Below the pieces are notes generated by a model. It was not told the origin of the DNA. It saw only the letters and a program-made list of their open reading frames with translations, and ran no database searches. Made by a program: the position numbers and the translations under genes. From contig CALTYZ010000025.1 of assembly GCA_943913645.1 (NCBI GenBank), positions 1-32,942 of the forward strand: DNA of 32,942 nt. The letters run 5' to 3'. How positions within the stretch are numbered: position 1 is the stretch's first letter; each line of letters opens with the position of its first letter. This document shows positions 8,995 through 17,751 of this stretch, in pieces. The DNA is from an uncultured Corynebacterium sp. Lineage in GTDB: Bacteria > Actinomycetota > Actinomycetes > Mycobacteriales > Mycobacteriaceae.

Positions 8995-9350
8995 TGACCT
9001 GGGTTGAAATCGTTGTGGTCGCGCTCGTGATCATCGCGACCATTTTCGTGATAGCTGCCACGACGCTGCAAATTCGGGCGCGGGACGCACTGACCCGTGT
9101 GAACCTTCTCGGACCCCTGGTGTGCCTGGCGTTTCCCACGCTCATCGTGGCAAAGCTCATCTGGTCATGGGCCAACAGCGGATTCCAGCTTGGTCAATTC
9201 CTCATGGCGATTATCGCCATCGCCGGTGTGTGGATCGTTGGATCTGTGGCCTCGTTTGTCATGGGCCGCGCCGTCTACGGTGTGCGGGTTGTCGACCCAC
9301 GCGGTGCCGACGCTGCTCGCAAAAACAGCGCCGGCTCTGTCGGGGCTTAG
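8994..9350 (+). CDS. mrpG: Na+/H+ antiporter subunit G (MrpG)
   Basis: 118-aa last subunit of the Mrp operon, a PhaG/MnhG-like protein with three helices. The conserved segment RARDALTRVNLLGPLVCLAF lies at the end of helix 1 and in helix 2; MnhG proteins have a similar positively charged loop before helix 2. ATG at 8994 is embedded in the mrpF stop (TAATG) with AGGGGG upstream. The gene ends 21 bp before the convergent katA stop codon. I see no clear hairpin terminator in that gap. Confidence 0.92.
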   Translation: MTWVEIVVVALVIIATIFVIAATTLQIRARDALTRVNLLGPLVCLAFPTLIVAKLIWSWANSGFQLGQFLMAIIAIAGVWIVGSVASFVMGRAVYGVRVVDPRGADAARKNSAGSVGA

Positions 9351-9371
9351 GGCTTCGCTGAGGACTCTTCC

Positions 9372-10991
9372 TTAGTCGCCCTGCGCGTCACCCTGCGCCG
9401 CCTCGGCGCGCTTGCGGGCCAGCTCGCTGCGTAGCTTCTGCTCCAGGTCGTCGCTGATCATGCCCCAGTACTTGAACGTGCGCTCCTCAACATCCTGGTG
9501 CTCAATGGGAAGCATCTTGTTGGTGATGTTGTCGATGAAGCGCTGCCTGGCGGCGTCATCGAACACGTTCTCATACAGGTCACGTGGCTGGGCAGCATCG
9601 TCATCAAGCTCGTGCTTCACGTATGCGGCCCGCACAAGGTCAGTGCCATGCGGATCGGGGTTGACGTAGAGGTTTTCCGCCTGGCCGTAATCCTGCATGG
9701 AGGAGGAATCCTCCCCGTTATCCAAGTAGCCTGCGCCCTTGTCGGTGCGGTTCGGCGAGTAGTTCGGCTCCCCCTCATTGCTGAAGAAGTAGGCCATGTT
9801 TCCGCGCTCCGCGTAGGTGTTCACATCATTTAGCGGGCGGTTGACCGGCAAGTCCCGGTAGTTGGTGCCAATGCGGTAGCGCTGCTGGTCAGCGTAGGCA
9901 AATACGCGTGCCTGCAGCATCCGGTCCGGCGACAGCCCCACGCCCGGCACCAAGTTGGACGGGTCAAGGGCGAGCTGTTCAATCTGCGCGTGGTAGTTCT
10001 TCGGATTCCGGTTGAGCACAAAGTAGCCAACCGGAATCAGCGGGTAGTCCTTTTGTGACCACACCTTGGTCAAATCAAACGGGTTGTACTTGTAGGTCTC
10101 AGCTTCCTCGAACGGCATGATCTGCACCTTGACATCCCAGATCGGGTAATCACCGCGCTCGATAGCCTCGAAGAGGTCCTCGCGGTGCAGGTCCGGGTCG
10201 GTGCCAGCCTTCTCAGTCGCCTCTGCATCAGTGAAGGTCTCCCAGCCCTGACGGGTCTTGAAATGGTACTTGACCCACACTGGGGTGCCCTGCTCGTTGA
10301 CCCACTGGAATGTGTGGGAGCCGAACCCGTCCTGGTGGCGCGAGGTCTTCGGAGTGCCACGATCGCCCAGCAGATAGGTCACCTGGTGCAAGGTTTCCGG
10401 GGTACGTGACCAGAAATCCCACTGCATCTCGTCTGAGCGCAAACCGGAGCGCGGGTCACGCTTTTGGGAGTGGATGAAATCAGCGAACTTAATCCCGTCG
10501 CGCAAAAAGAATGTGGGGGTGTTGTTGCCCACAATGTCGTAGTTGCCGTCCTCGGTGTAGAACCGCAGCGCAAACCCGTGCACGTCGCGCCAGGTGTCGG
10601 GGGATCCGGCCTCGCCCGCCACCGTCGAAAAGCGGGCTGCCATTGGGGTTACTGCGCCCGGCTGGAACAGCTTTGCTTTGGTGTACTGCGACACGTCCTC
10701 GGTGATGTGCAACTCACCGAAGGCGCCATGACCCTTCGCGTGCGGGATGCGCTCAGGCACGTTCTCCCGGTTGAAGTGCGCGAGCTTTTCAATCAAATGG
10801 ATGTCATCGAGCACGTTCGGGCCTTGGCGCCCGGCAGTGACAGAGATGTTTTCCGACGCAACAGGTGCCCCACCTAGGGTGGTCGTCGTTCCGTCACCGG
10901 CGGGGCGCTCCCCGCGTGCAACGATGTCTTGCGCCTGTGATGCTTCGGTCGTCGCTTCGGTTGTTTTTGCCTCAGATGGTTGGTCAGCCAT
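9372..10991 (-). CDS. katA: monofunctional haem catalase
   Basis: 539-aa catalase that converts hydrogen peroxide to water and oxygen in the cytoplasm. After a low-complexity N-terminus of about 45 residues come the family motifs. These are the distal histidine in RIPHAKGHGAFGELHIT, the distal asparagine in YDIVGNNTPTFFLRDGIKF, and the proximal haem-ligand tyrosine in RVFAYADQQRYRIGTNY. The C-terminus has the expected YFSNEGEPNYSPN and the immune-responsive region. The start at 10991 (MADQPSEAK) is chosen because AGGAAGGG lies just upstream; the open frame extends 41 codons further without a binding site. Peroxide control by OxyR would be usual, but I cannot point to a site. Confidence 0.95.
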   Translation of the reverse strand: MADQPSEAKTTEATTEASQAQDIVARGERPAGDGTTTTLGGAPVASENISVTAGRQGPNVLDDIHLIEKLAHFNRENVPERIPHAKGHGAFGELHITEDVSQYTKAKLFQPGAVTPMAARFSTVAGEAGSPDTWRDVHGFALRFYTEDGNYDIVGNNTPTFFLRDGIKFADFIHSQKRDPRSGLRSDEMQWDFWSRTPETLHQVTYLLGDRGTPKTSRHQDGFGSHTFQWVNEQGTPVWVKYHFKTRQGWETFTDAEATEKAGTDPDLHREDLFEAIERGDYPIWDVKVQIMPFEEAETYKYNPFDLTKVWSQKDYPLIPVGYFVLNRNPKNYHAQIEQLALDPSNLVPGVGLSPDRMLQARVFAYADQQRYRIGTNYRDLPVNRPLNDVNTYAERGNMAYFFSNEGEPNYSPNRTDKGAGYLDNGEDSSSMQDYGQAENLYVNPDPHGTDLVRAAYVKHELDDDAAQPRDLYENVFDDAARQRFIDNITNKMLPIEHQDVEERTFKYWGMISDDLEQKLRSELARKRAEAAQGDAQGD

Positions 10992-11173
10992 GGTGTTTCC
11001 CTTCCTCAGATCGGTCAATGATAAGCATACCTTAAAAACCAGAACCCGATTTATACAATTGACGTTTATATTGCCAGTGAGGTTCCCAGGCCTAGGGTTT
11101 CCGTCGGCCGCCACAGTACACTGAATAGCTTGTTGTCAGTTTTCAACGTGAATATATGGAGAGTCGAGCACAC
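10992..11173. promoter_or_regulatory. divergent katA / ykvI-like promoter region
   Basis: This 182-bp AT-richer region separates katA from the plus-strand transporter gene. For katA, a -10-like TATGCT lies on the minus strand at 11029-11024. For the plus-strand gene, a -10-like TACACT is at 11117-11122. Neither has a good -35 hexamer. No clear OxyR or DtxR palindrome is seen. Confidence 0.35.
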
Positions 11174-12571
11174 ATGCTCCGCAACGCAGTTCTCATTTCG
11201 TTTGCATTCATCGGCACCGTCGTCGGCGCTGGTTTCGCCTCTGGCCAAGAAGCGCTCCTGTACTTCTCATCCTTTGGCACCCAGGGAATCTGGGGGGCAG
11301 TACTCGGCTCCGCCCTCATGCTCATAGCCGGCGTGACCATCCTCCAACTCGGCTCATTTTTCCAAGCCAAAGAGCACATGGAGGTCCTCGGCAGCATCTC
11401 GTCGAAAGTGACCTCGCGGATCCTCGACATCGCAACAATTGTGACCCTGTTTTCCATCGGATTTGTCATGTTCGCTGGCGCCGGTGCGAACCTCAACCAG
11501 CAATTCGGCCTGCCCGTTTGGGTCGGTGCGGTGCTCATGCTCGCACTGACCATCGGTTTTGGCATGCTCGACGTGGATAAAGTCACGGCATCTATCGGCT
11601 TTCTCACCCCATTCCTGCTCGGGTTTGTCGTCATCGGCTGCGGCTGGACCCTCGTCAACGCGCACCCAGACTGGTCCGCACTCAACGCTGCGGCCGCACA
11701 GGTAGATACCACGCTGCCGAACTGGTGGATTTCCGCACTCAACTACACCGGTCTGAATGTGATGTGCGTGGCGTCGATGGCGCTCGTCATTGGCGGCAAC
11801 CAGCTTGACACACGCGCCGCCGGGCTCGGCGGGTTTTTCGGTGGCCTGGGCTACCTGGTCATGCTCATGCTGCTCGCGGTTTCCCTGCTGGTCAAGATTG
11901 ACGTTGTCGCCGGCAATGACATGCCACTGCTCTCGCTGATCACAGACCTCAACCCAATACTGGGCACGATCATGGCGGTAGTCATCTTCGGCATGATTTT
12001 CGCCACCTCGCTTGGCATGTTTTTCGCCCTGGGCAAACGGCTTTCGCGCGGCCACGAGGAGCGTTTTCGCACGATCTATATCGCGGCCTGCCTAATCGGG
12101 TTTGTTTTATCGTTCGTTGGATTCCAAAACCTGGTCTCTGTCGTCTATCCCGTCCTCGGCTACCTGGGCTTGTTGTTGATCGCGGTGGTCACGCTCGCCT
12201 GGCTGCGCGGGGTGCCCAAGCTGCGCAAGGAGGGGGACCGCCGCCGTCGCGCGCTCGACCTCACCCGTTTGAAAATGGACCCGCGCGAGCGCTTCACTAA
12301 AAACGACGAACGGGAGCTGGAGTACATTACCGCGAAATCGGTCGTCGCCGAAGAGGAACTCACCGAAGCCCTCGAAAACGAAGTCACTCAGGAGCTCACT
12401 GATGATGCAGAGCTTGACTACGACCCTGAGGATGCAGACTCACCGGTGGTCTACGTTTCCTACACCGAGCCGGTCGCTGCCCATGAATATGAACCTGATG
12501 AGCCGTGGAATGACACCACCATTGATGATCTCATCGCTGCCGGTGAAGAGGAGGAAGAGCAGGAGCGTTAG
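11174..12571 (+). CDS. YkvI-family membrane protein (putative transporter) with acidic C-terminal tail
   Basis: 465-aa protein with about ten transmembrane helices, related to the YkvI family of the APC superfamily; the substrate is unknown. The N-terminal signature FIGTVVGAGFASGQEALLYF is diagnostic: a broken helix 1 as in LeuT-fold transporters. Membrane segments extend to about residue 345. The remaining about 120 residues are cytoplasmic and strongly acidic, ending in EEEEEQER. ATG at 11174 is preferred because GGAG lies 12 nt upstream. An ATG 18 nt earlier (11156) has no binding site and would include the GGAG in its coding sequence. Convergent with the small secreted-protein gene, 12 bp away. 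Confidence 0.75.
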   Translation: MLRNAVLISFAFIGTVVGAGFASGQEALLYFSSFGTQGIWGAVLGSALMLIAGVTILQLGSFFQAKEHMEVLGSISSKVTSRILDIATIVTLFSIGFVMFAGAGANLNQQFGLPVWVGAVLMLALTIGFGMLDVDKVTASIGFLTPFLLGFVVIGCGWTLVNAHPDWSALNAAAAQVDTTLPNWWISALNYTGLNVMCVASMALVIGGNQLDTRAAGLGGFFGGLGYLVMLMLLAVSLLVKIDVVAGNDMPLLSLITDLNPILGTIMAVVIFGMIFATSLGMFFALGKRLSRGHEERFRTIYIAACLIGFVLSFVGFQNLVSVVYPVLGYLGLLLIAVVTLAWLRGVPKLRKEGDRRRRALDLTRLKMDPRERFTKNDERELEYITAKSVVAEEELTEALENEVTQELTDDAELDYDPEDADSPVVYVSYTEPVAAHEYEPDEPWNDTTIDDLIAAGEEEEEQER

Positions 12572-12583
12572 TGCGTGAGCGCC

Positions 12584-13159
12584 TTAGCTCCAGATCGCTG
12601 CGAGGCGGTCAAACCAGGAGCGGGGCCCACCGCTTGACGACGCCCCTCCATCCAGGCCCTCAGCCCCATGTGCCTCAGGCTTGTGCGCAGCCTCCACAAT
12701 CACGCGAACCTCGCCAATCTGGGTGCCGTCACGGCGAATTTGCACCTTGGCAAAATCCCCCTCGGCTGCGGTGCGCGGCGCCACCAGACGTACCCCGTCA
12801 TGGCGCGAAAGCACCGACCAACCAGCTGGCAACGCATCCGGGTCAGCGGTATCGACCCGCAGCTGCGCGCCAGAGCGGCGCTCAGGCTTCAACTCCAAGG
12901 TTTGGCCCGCCACAATGGGGGCGGATTGCCAGTCTTCAGCGCCGTCTTCTACTACTGCTTCCACCTCAGCAGAACCGGTGGGAAGCGTCGCGGCCGGCGC
13001 TACCGGAACCGCGGTAACAGTTGTGGCGGTCGCAGTGGCTGATGCGGCGAGTGCGACATTATTCACCGGCGTGTTGGCAGACGCGATCAACGACGCGAGC
13101 ATGAACGCGGCAGTGACGCGGGCAGCTGCCCGCGACGAGACACACGGCGAGAGAGACAT
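12584..13159 (-). CDS. small secreted protein of unknown function
   Basis: 191-aa hypothetical protein. Residues 1-40 form a signal peptide (basic start, then VTAAFMLASLIASANTPVNN, cleavage around ALAASA). A Thr/Val/Ala-rich stretch follows, then a domain of about 90 residues predicted to be all beta: APIVAGQTLELKPERRSGAQ ... VLSRHDGVRLVAPRTAAEGDF ... IGEVRVIVEAA. This pattern fits an Ig-like or cadherin-like extracellular module. No enzyme motif is visible. It lies alone on the minus strand between the YkvI-like gene and asd. Confidence 0.7.
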   Translation of the reverse strand: MSLSPCVSSRAAARVTAAFMLASLIASANTPVNNVALAASATATATTVTAVPVAPAATLPTGSAEVEAVVEDGAEDWQSAPIVAGQTLELKPERRSGAQLRVDTADPDALPAGWSVLSRHDGVRLVAPRTAAEGDFAKVQIRRDGTQIGEVRVIVEAAHKPEAHGAEGLDGGASSSGGPRSWFDRLAAIWS

Positions 13160-13262
13160 GACACCATTGTGCTACATGCACCCACAAAACCTCTCAGTTT
13201 GTTGACAGATGTTATCGAACTGCAACACTGCAGGTCCGCCCAGCTAAATGGAAACCTCGGAG

Positions 13263-14294
13263 CTACGTCAACAGCTCTGCGATCTGCACCGTGTTGAGCG
13301 CCGCACCCTTGCGCAAATTATCCCCAGACACCACGAACACCAACCCACGGCCACCATCGACCGTCTGATCCTGGCGGATACGCCCGACAAGCGAATCATC
13401 AATCCCAGTAGCAGCCAGCGGAGTCGGCACATCAACCAAGCGCACACCCGGCGCGGACGCCAACGCCTCGGCAGCCTGCTCCGGAGTAATCGACTGATCG
13501 AACTGGGCATGCACCACCATCGTGTGACCTGTGAACACAGGGACGCGCACGCAGGTGCCGGAAACCTTCAGGTCAGGTAGCCCGAGGATCTTACGGGATT
13601 CATTGCGCAGTTTTTGTTCCTCATCGGTTTCACCGGTGCCGTCAGCAAGCAAATTGCCCGCGAGTGGTAGCGCGTTGAACGCGATCGGTGCCACGTACGG
13701 GCCAAGGTCTTCCGGTGCCAGCAGCGAACCGTCGCGGGCCAGCTCCGGGGCCCGCTCGCCGAGCTGCGCGACCTGATCAGCCAGTGTCTGCACCCCAGCT
13801 AGGCCAGAGCCCGAGACCGCCTGGTAGGACGCCACGCGCAACGTGTTCAACCCAGCGACGTCGTGCAACGCTTTGACCACCGGCATGATCGCCATGGTGG
13901 TGCAGTTCGGGTTCGCGATGATGCCTTTGGCAAGCTCTTGCGTTGCCGCCGGGTTGACCTCGGAGACAATCAGCGGCACCTCATCATCCTTGCGCCACGC
14001 CGAGGAGTTATCCACCACCGTCGCGCCCGCCGCTGCGAACACCGGCGCCCACTGTTGCGACGTGGAGCCGCCCGCGGAAAACAACGCGATATCCACATCG
14101 GCTACGCTGTCTTGAGTGACCTTTGTCAGGTCTTCAACCTCGATGTCCTGGCCGCGAAATTCCAACGTGGTGCCAGCAGAGCGCGGGGAGGCGAAAAACC
14201 GCACCGTGTCGGCGGGGAAGTCACGCTCCTGCAAGATGTCGCGCATGACGCGGCCGACCTGGCCAGTGGCACCTACAACTGCAATGGTGGTCAT
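13263..14294 (-). CDS. asd: aspartate-semialdehyde dehydrogenase
   Basis: 343-aa NADPH-dependent enzyme converting aspartyl-4-phosphate to aspartate-4-semialdehyde, second step of the Lys/Met/Thr/Ile and diaminopimelate pathway. Motifs seen: Rossmann start MTTIAVVGATGQVGRVM, SAGGSTSQQWAPVFAAAG, SSAWRKDDEVPLIVSEVN, and the active-site cysteine in GIIANPNCTTMAIMPVVKAL. The catalytic His is probably in VPVFTGHTMVVHAQF. The start is ATG at 14294, because AGGAG lies 12 nt upstream and the protein begins exactly at the nucleotide-binding fold. lysC is immediately upstream with an 18-bp gap, so the two form an operon. Confidence 0.96.
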   Translation of the reverse strand: MTTIAVVGATGQVGRVMRDILQERDFPADTVRFFASPRSAGTTLEFRGQDIEVEDLTKVTQDSVADVDIALFSAGGSTSQQWAPVFAAAGATVVDNSSAWRKDDEVPLIVSEVNPAATQELAKGIIANPNCTTMAIMPVVKALHDVAGLNTLRVASYQAVSGSGLAGVQTLADQVAQLGERAPELARDGSLLAPEDLGPYVAPIAFNALPLAGNLLADGTGETDEEQKLRNESRKILGLPDLKVSGTCVRVPVFTGHTMVVHAQFDQSITPEQAAEALASAPGVRLVDVPTPLAATGIDDSLVGRIRQDQTVDGGRGLVFVVSGDNLRKGAALNTVQIAELLT

Positions 14295-14313
14295 TGTTTC
14301 AATCTGCTCCTGT

Positions 14314-14832
14314 CTACCGGCCGGTACCGGCGTACACAATGGCCGGCTCGTCGCCGCCCAACTCGAACTTGGTGTGGATTGCGCGCGCAGCTTCAGCCAA
14401 ATCCCCTTGGCGTACCACCGCGGTGATACGAATCTCAGAGGTCGTGATCATTTCAATGTTCACACCCGCATCCCGCAGCGCCTCAGCGAAATCAGCGGTG
14501 ACACCCGGGTGGGATTTCATCCCCGCACCAACTAAGGAAATCTTGCCCACTTCATCGTTGTAGGTCACATCGTCCCAGCCCTCGGTTTGGCGCATCGTGC
14601 CCAGCATCTCCATGGCACGCGCACCATCAGCCACGGGCAGCGTGAAGGTGATATCTGTCTTCTGGTCCTTACTGGAGGAGATATTTTGCAACACCATGTC
14701 AATGTTGATCTCCGCATCGGCCAGCACACGGAAGACCTTCGCGGCCTCACCTGGCTCGTCTTTGATGCCCAGGATGGTGATTTTCGCCTCCGCGTCGTCG
14801 GTGGCGACACCAGTTAGCACTGCTTCTTCCAT
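14314..14832 (-). CDS. lysC: aspartokinase, beta subunit (internal in-frame start)
   Basis: An internal ATG at codon 250 of lysC is preceded by a strong GGAGG (14841-14845) with 8-nt spacing. It gives a 172-aa protein of only the two ACT regulatory domains, beginning MEEAVLTGVATDD. C. glutamicum makes exactly such a beta subunit and forms an alpha2beta2 enzyme. The ribosome binding site and length match, so the same dual product is expected here. Confidence 0.85.
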   Translation of the reverse strand: MEEAVLTGVATDDAEAKITILGIKDEPGEAAKVFRVLADAEINIDMVLQNISSSKDQKTDITFTLPVADGARAMEMLGTMRQTEGWDDVTYNDEVGKISLVGAGMKSHPGVTADFAEALRDAGVNIEMITTSEIRITAVVRQGDLAEAARAIHTKFELGGDEPAIVYAGTGR

Positions 14833-15579
14833 GGGAATATCCTCCAATGCTCCGGCCACGAGGGTGCCGGGGTCGTTGCTATAAGACGAGCGCACGCGCA
14901 TCGGCACGTTCCACGCGCGCGCATACTCCACGCTACGCAGCACCAAAATCTTCGAACCGGACGCAGCGAGCTCCAACATTTCCTCAAAACACAGCTGGCT
15001 GAGCTTGCGCGCATCCGCAACGATGCGCGGGTCGGCGGTATAGACCCCGTCCACGTCGGAATAGATCTCACACTCATCCGCACCAAGCGCAGCCGCCAAG
15101 GCAACCGCCGTGGTATCAGAACCACCGCGGCCCAGCGTGGTCACATCACGAGTATCGCGGTTGACGCCCTGGAACCCGGCGACAATCGCAATTTTGTCCT
15201 GGTCCAGCGCTTCCTTCACCCGCCCTGGCGTGACCTCTATAATGCGCGCGTTGCCGTGGCGCTCGGTGGTGATCACACCCGCCTGCGATCCGGTAAACGA
15301 CTGCACATCCTCCCCGAGGGCGGCGACCGCCATGGCTACCAGCGAGTTAGAGATGCGCTCGCCTGCGGTCAGCAACATGTCCATCTCCCGCGCCGGCGGG
15401 GTCGGGTTCACCTGGGAGGCGAGGTCAAGCAGCTCATCAGTGGTGTCTCCCATCGCAGAGCAGACCACCACCACACTATTGCCCGCGTTCTTCGTGGCCA
15501 CAACCCGCTCGGCGACAGCGCGAATCCGCTCCGCGCTCTCGAGCGACGATCCGCCGTACTTTTGCACGATCAAGGCCAT
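14314..15579 (-). CDS. lysC: aspartokinase, alpha subunit
   Basis: 421-aa aspartate kinase, same length as the C. glutamicum enzyme. It phosphorylates aspartate and is the feedback-controlled entry to the lysine and threonine pathway. The N-terminal kinase domain has KYGGSSLESAERI (7-19), RGGSDTTAVALAAALGADEC and the DVDGVYTADPR motif. The C-terminal about 170 residues form two ACT domains. Ser301 and Thr311, positions whose substitution is known to give feedback resistance in C. glutamicum, are intact here, so a Lys/Thr-inhibited enzyme is expected. The start at 15579 is preceded by AGAAAGG. The frame 12 codons upstream has no better site. Confidence 0.96.
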   Translation of the reverse strand: MALIVQKYGGSSLESAERIRAVAERVVATKNAGNSVVVVCSAMGDTTDELLDLASQVNPTPPAREMDMLLTAGERISNSLVAMAVAALGEDVQSFTGSQAGVITTERHGNARIIEVTPGRVKEALDQDKIAIVAGFQGVNRDTRDVTTLGRGGSDTTAVALAAALGADECEIYSDVDGVYTADPRIVADARKLSQLCFEEMLELAASGSKILVLRSVEYARAWNVPMRVRSSYSNDPGTLVAGALEDIPMEEAVLTGVATDDAEAKITILGIKDEPGEAAKVFRVLADAEINIDMVLQNISSSKDQKTDITFTLPVADGARAMEMLGTMRQTEGWDDVTYNDEVGKISLVGAGMKSHPGVTADFAEALRDAGVNIEMITTSEIRITAVVRQGDLAEAARAIHTKFELGGDEPAIVYAGTGR

Positions 15580-15658
15580 CCGGCGGCACCCTTTCTCTTC
15601 GACAGTCCAACGCACTAAAGGATAGCGCTTCGCACCCCCGTTCCGGGCGGCTACCTAC

Positions 15659-15664
15659 TAATAT
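15659..15664 (+). promoter_or_regulatory. -10 box for a leaderless permease mRNA
   Basis: TAATAT at 15659-15664 ends 8 nt before the GTG start at 15673, so transcription would begin at or next to the start codon. No ribosome binding site is present upstream of this GTG, which fits a leaderless transcript. The lysC promoter faces the other way from the same 93-bp gap; a minus-strand TATCCT is a candidate for its -10 box. Confidence 0.45.
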
Positions 15665-15672
15665 CGTTCGCC

Positions 15673-16524
15673 GTGCACAGCAATGGTTACGCGGTCCTTC
15701 TCGCCTCAATCTCTGCTGTGCTCATCGCCGTTGGCACTGTGTGGCGCCACCGGATTCTGCGCGCAGGGCGCGCCCACGGCCAAGCAAATAAGACACCTCT
15801 TGCCGCGCTGCGCTACCCCGCGTGGTGGGCCTCGCTTGGGCTGGCGCTGGCCGCCTACGGGTTTCAGGCAGCGGCGTTAGCGTTCGGGTCGTTGCTGATT
15901 GTGCAGCCGATTCTGGTGCTCTCACTCATGCTCACACTCATGATGTCCGCACGCGCCGAGCACCACCGCATGTCAGCTGCCGAAGCGTTCTGGGCAGTGG
16001 TACTCACCGCGTGTGTGGCGGTCGTGGTGCTGCTTGGACGCCCCCTGCCTGGCACCCGCCCAGTTCCTGGCTGGGAATGGGGTGTCGTTATCGGCGTCGG
16101 CATCGCCGTCGGACTTGGCGCATGCGCACTCGCGTATCGACGCTCCCCCACCGCCCAAGCCCTCACCTTCGGGCTGACCTGCGGCGCGATCTACGGATAT
16201 CTGGCCGTCTTCGCCAAAGTCACCGTGGATATTCTCACTACTGACGGGCTAACCGCCATGCTGCTCAGCTGGCAACTCTGGGCCGTGGTGGTGTGTTCCA
16301 TCCTAGGAGTCATCGTCCAGCAATACGCCTTCGGCGCCGGCGAACTCACCCTCTCCTTGCCCGCGAACAAAGTGGCAGAACCGTTGGTTGCGCTCCTTCT
16401 TGGTTACACGCTGCTCGGGGAGGAATTCTCGGTGCACTCCTGGGGCTTGGTGGTGATGGGGGCGTCAATCAGCGGGATGCTGCTGGCTGCAGCCATGCTG
16501 ACATTTGTCACAACCAAAGCCTGA
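15673..16524 (+). CDS. DMT-superfamily permease
   Basis: 283-aa integral membrane protein with nine to ten helices in the drug/metabolite transporter pattern; the substrate is unknown. Features include a first helix GYAVLLASISAVLIAVGTVW and the QPILVLSLMLTLMM helix. The family signature near the C-terminus, LSLPANKVAEPLVALLLGYT followed by LLGEEFS, resembles EamA/NIPA-type proteins. The start is GTG at 15673, and the -10 box position suggests a leaderless mRNA. Divergent from lysC. A permease at this place is also found between leuA and lysC in C. glutamicum. Downstream begins the accessory island. Confidence 0.8.
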   Translation: MHSNGYAVLLASISAVLIAVGTVWRHRILRAGRAHGQANKTPLAALRYPAWWASLGLALAAYGFQAAALAFGSLLIVQPILVLSLMLTLMMSARAEHHRMSAAEAFWAVVLTACVAVVVLLGRPLPGTRPVPGWEWGVVIGVGIAVGLGACALAYRRSPTAQALTFGLTCGAIYGYLAVFAKVTVDILTTDGLTAMLLSWQLWAVVVCSILGVIVQQYAFGAGELTLSLPANKVAEPLVALLLGYTLLGEEFSVHSWGLVVMGASISGMLLAAAMLTFVTTKA

Positions 16525-16572
16525 CGCACGACCCTGCCGCGGCCGGCTATAAATTCGAATCACTCGCGTTAC

Positions 16573-16601
16573 TTTACGAAATGATCGAATCAGTGTAGTG
16601 T
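16573..16601 (+). promoter_or_regulatory. promoter of the HNH gene, leaderless type
   Basis: TTTACG (16573-16578), a 17-nt spacer and TAGTGT (16596-16601) form a good promoter. Seven nucleotides separate the -10 box from ATG at 16609, placing the transcript start at the start codon. No Shine-Dalgarno sequence is present. Confidence 0.6.
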
Positions 16602-16608
16602 GCGGGGC

Positions 16609-17727
16609 ATGTCATCGTTCGCATCTTTCCTCCAGGCTATGTCCAGCGCTGCGCTGGATACGCTCCAAGGGTTTGATGCGCATGCTGCGCTTAATGCCGG
16701 TATTGATCCGGCGAAAGTCCGTACGTGGGCTCAGCTTCACGACGTGTACCTTTCTCCCTCTTCCTCTTCGATAATGCAAATGCATGCGGAAGCAGCCGCC
16801 AAAGCCCGCCACGGCAGATTCTCCCTCGACCAGCTCGCGCTGATCGAACGACGACTCAAACCGCTGCCAACCTCACGCGAGCGGGCACGCCGGCGCCTTG
16901 AACTATTGGACATGCTGCTTGAGCGCCGCCCCAGTTCCTACCAATCGTTTGCCCGCGCCATCCGGGAATTCATGCCGATCAACCCGAAACCACCGCGGCA
17001 GGGTGTCTCATTTAGTCGCTCGCGCGCTGGCGTGCGCACCATGCGGGTGACAGCAAGCGAGCGCGACCTTGCCGACCTCGAGCACGCCCTGCTGCGTGGT
17101 TTGCAGCCAAGAACCTCTGCGGGATCCCACATGCTGGCGCAGTTTCTTCGCCTCATGCGCGGCGCTGGTGGTGCGGAGGGCACTGTCGGTGTCGCCCACG
17201 CCGCGCCGCGCCCTCTGCTGCTCATCCCGCTGCCGGCCTGGACCAAACTGCTAGGCGGCAGCGGCGACGACGTGACCCTCGGCTTGACCGACGGAACCAC
17301 CATGAGCGGGGCAGAGTTCTTAAACCGCTACTACACCAGCAGCTCGTTTCACCTCGAGGCGGCAGTGTTCCACCCACAAGAAGGGGCAGTAAACCTCTAC
17401 CGCACACACCGGCACGCGAACCGCAAGCAACGTGACCTAACCCGCGCCACCAACCCGGTATGCCCAGTTCCCGACTGCCGCCACGGCGCCGATCACTGCG
17501 AAGCACACCACATCACCGCGTGGCGACACGGCGGTGAGACCAACCTCAACAACCTCGCCATGCTGTGCCGCTACCACAACCGCACGAACGACGATGACGC
17601 GCACCGCCGTCGCCGAGGCCGAATAGAAAACATCCGCGGTACACCGACGTGGCGCTCACCGCGAGGCTTCGCGGTGCCCAACACCCACCACCCGTTCGGA
17701 GCAATGCAAACACTTTTCGGCCGGTAG
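16609..17727 (+). CDS. HNH endonuclease domain protein, 13E12/DUF222-like
   Basis: 372-aa protein typical of the repeated HNH/13E12 families of actinobacteria. The helical N-terminal about 250 residues are DUF222-like (for example SLDQLALIERRLKPL and RERARRRLELLDMLLERR). The C-terminal HNH domain shows NPVCPVPDCRHGADHCEAHH and ITAWRHGGETNLNNLAMLCR, with HN just after, so the zinc-type cysteines and the catalytic His-His-Asn are all present and the domain looks intact. ATG at 16609 is chosen from the promoter position; a GTG three codons earlier overlaps the -10 box. Such genes are often present in several copies and scattered by recombination. Cellular role unknown. Confidence 0.85.
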   Translation: MSSFASFLQAMSSAALDTLQGFDAHAALNAGIDPAKVRTWAQLHDVYLSPSSSSIMQMHAEAAAKARHGRFSLDQLALIERRLKPLPTSRERARRRLELLDMLLERRPSSYQSFARAIREFMPINPKPPRQGVSFSRSRAGVRTMRVTASERDLADLEHALLRGLQPRTSAGSHMLAQFLRLMRGAGGAEGTVGVAHAAPRPLLLIPLPAWTKLLGGSGDDVTLGLTDGTTMSGAEFLNRYYTSSSFHLEAAVFHPQEGAVNLYRTHRHANRKQRDLTRATNPVCPVPDCRHGADHCEAHHITAWRHGGETNLNNLAMLCRYHNRTNDDDAHRRRRGRIENIRGTPTWRSPRGFAVPNTHHPFGAMQTLFGR

Positions 17728-17751
17728 CTGTTCAACCTGCCGTCATTCAGC

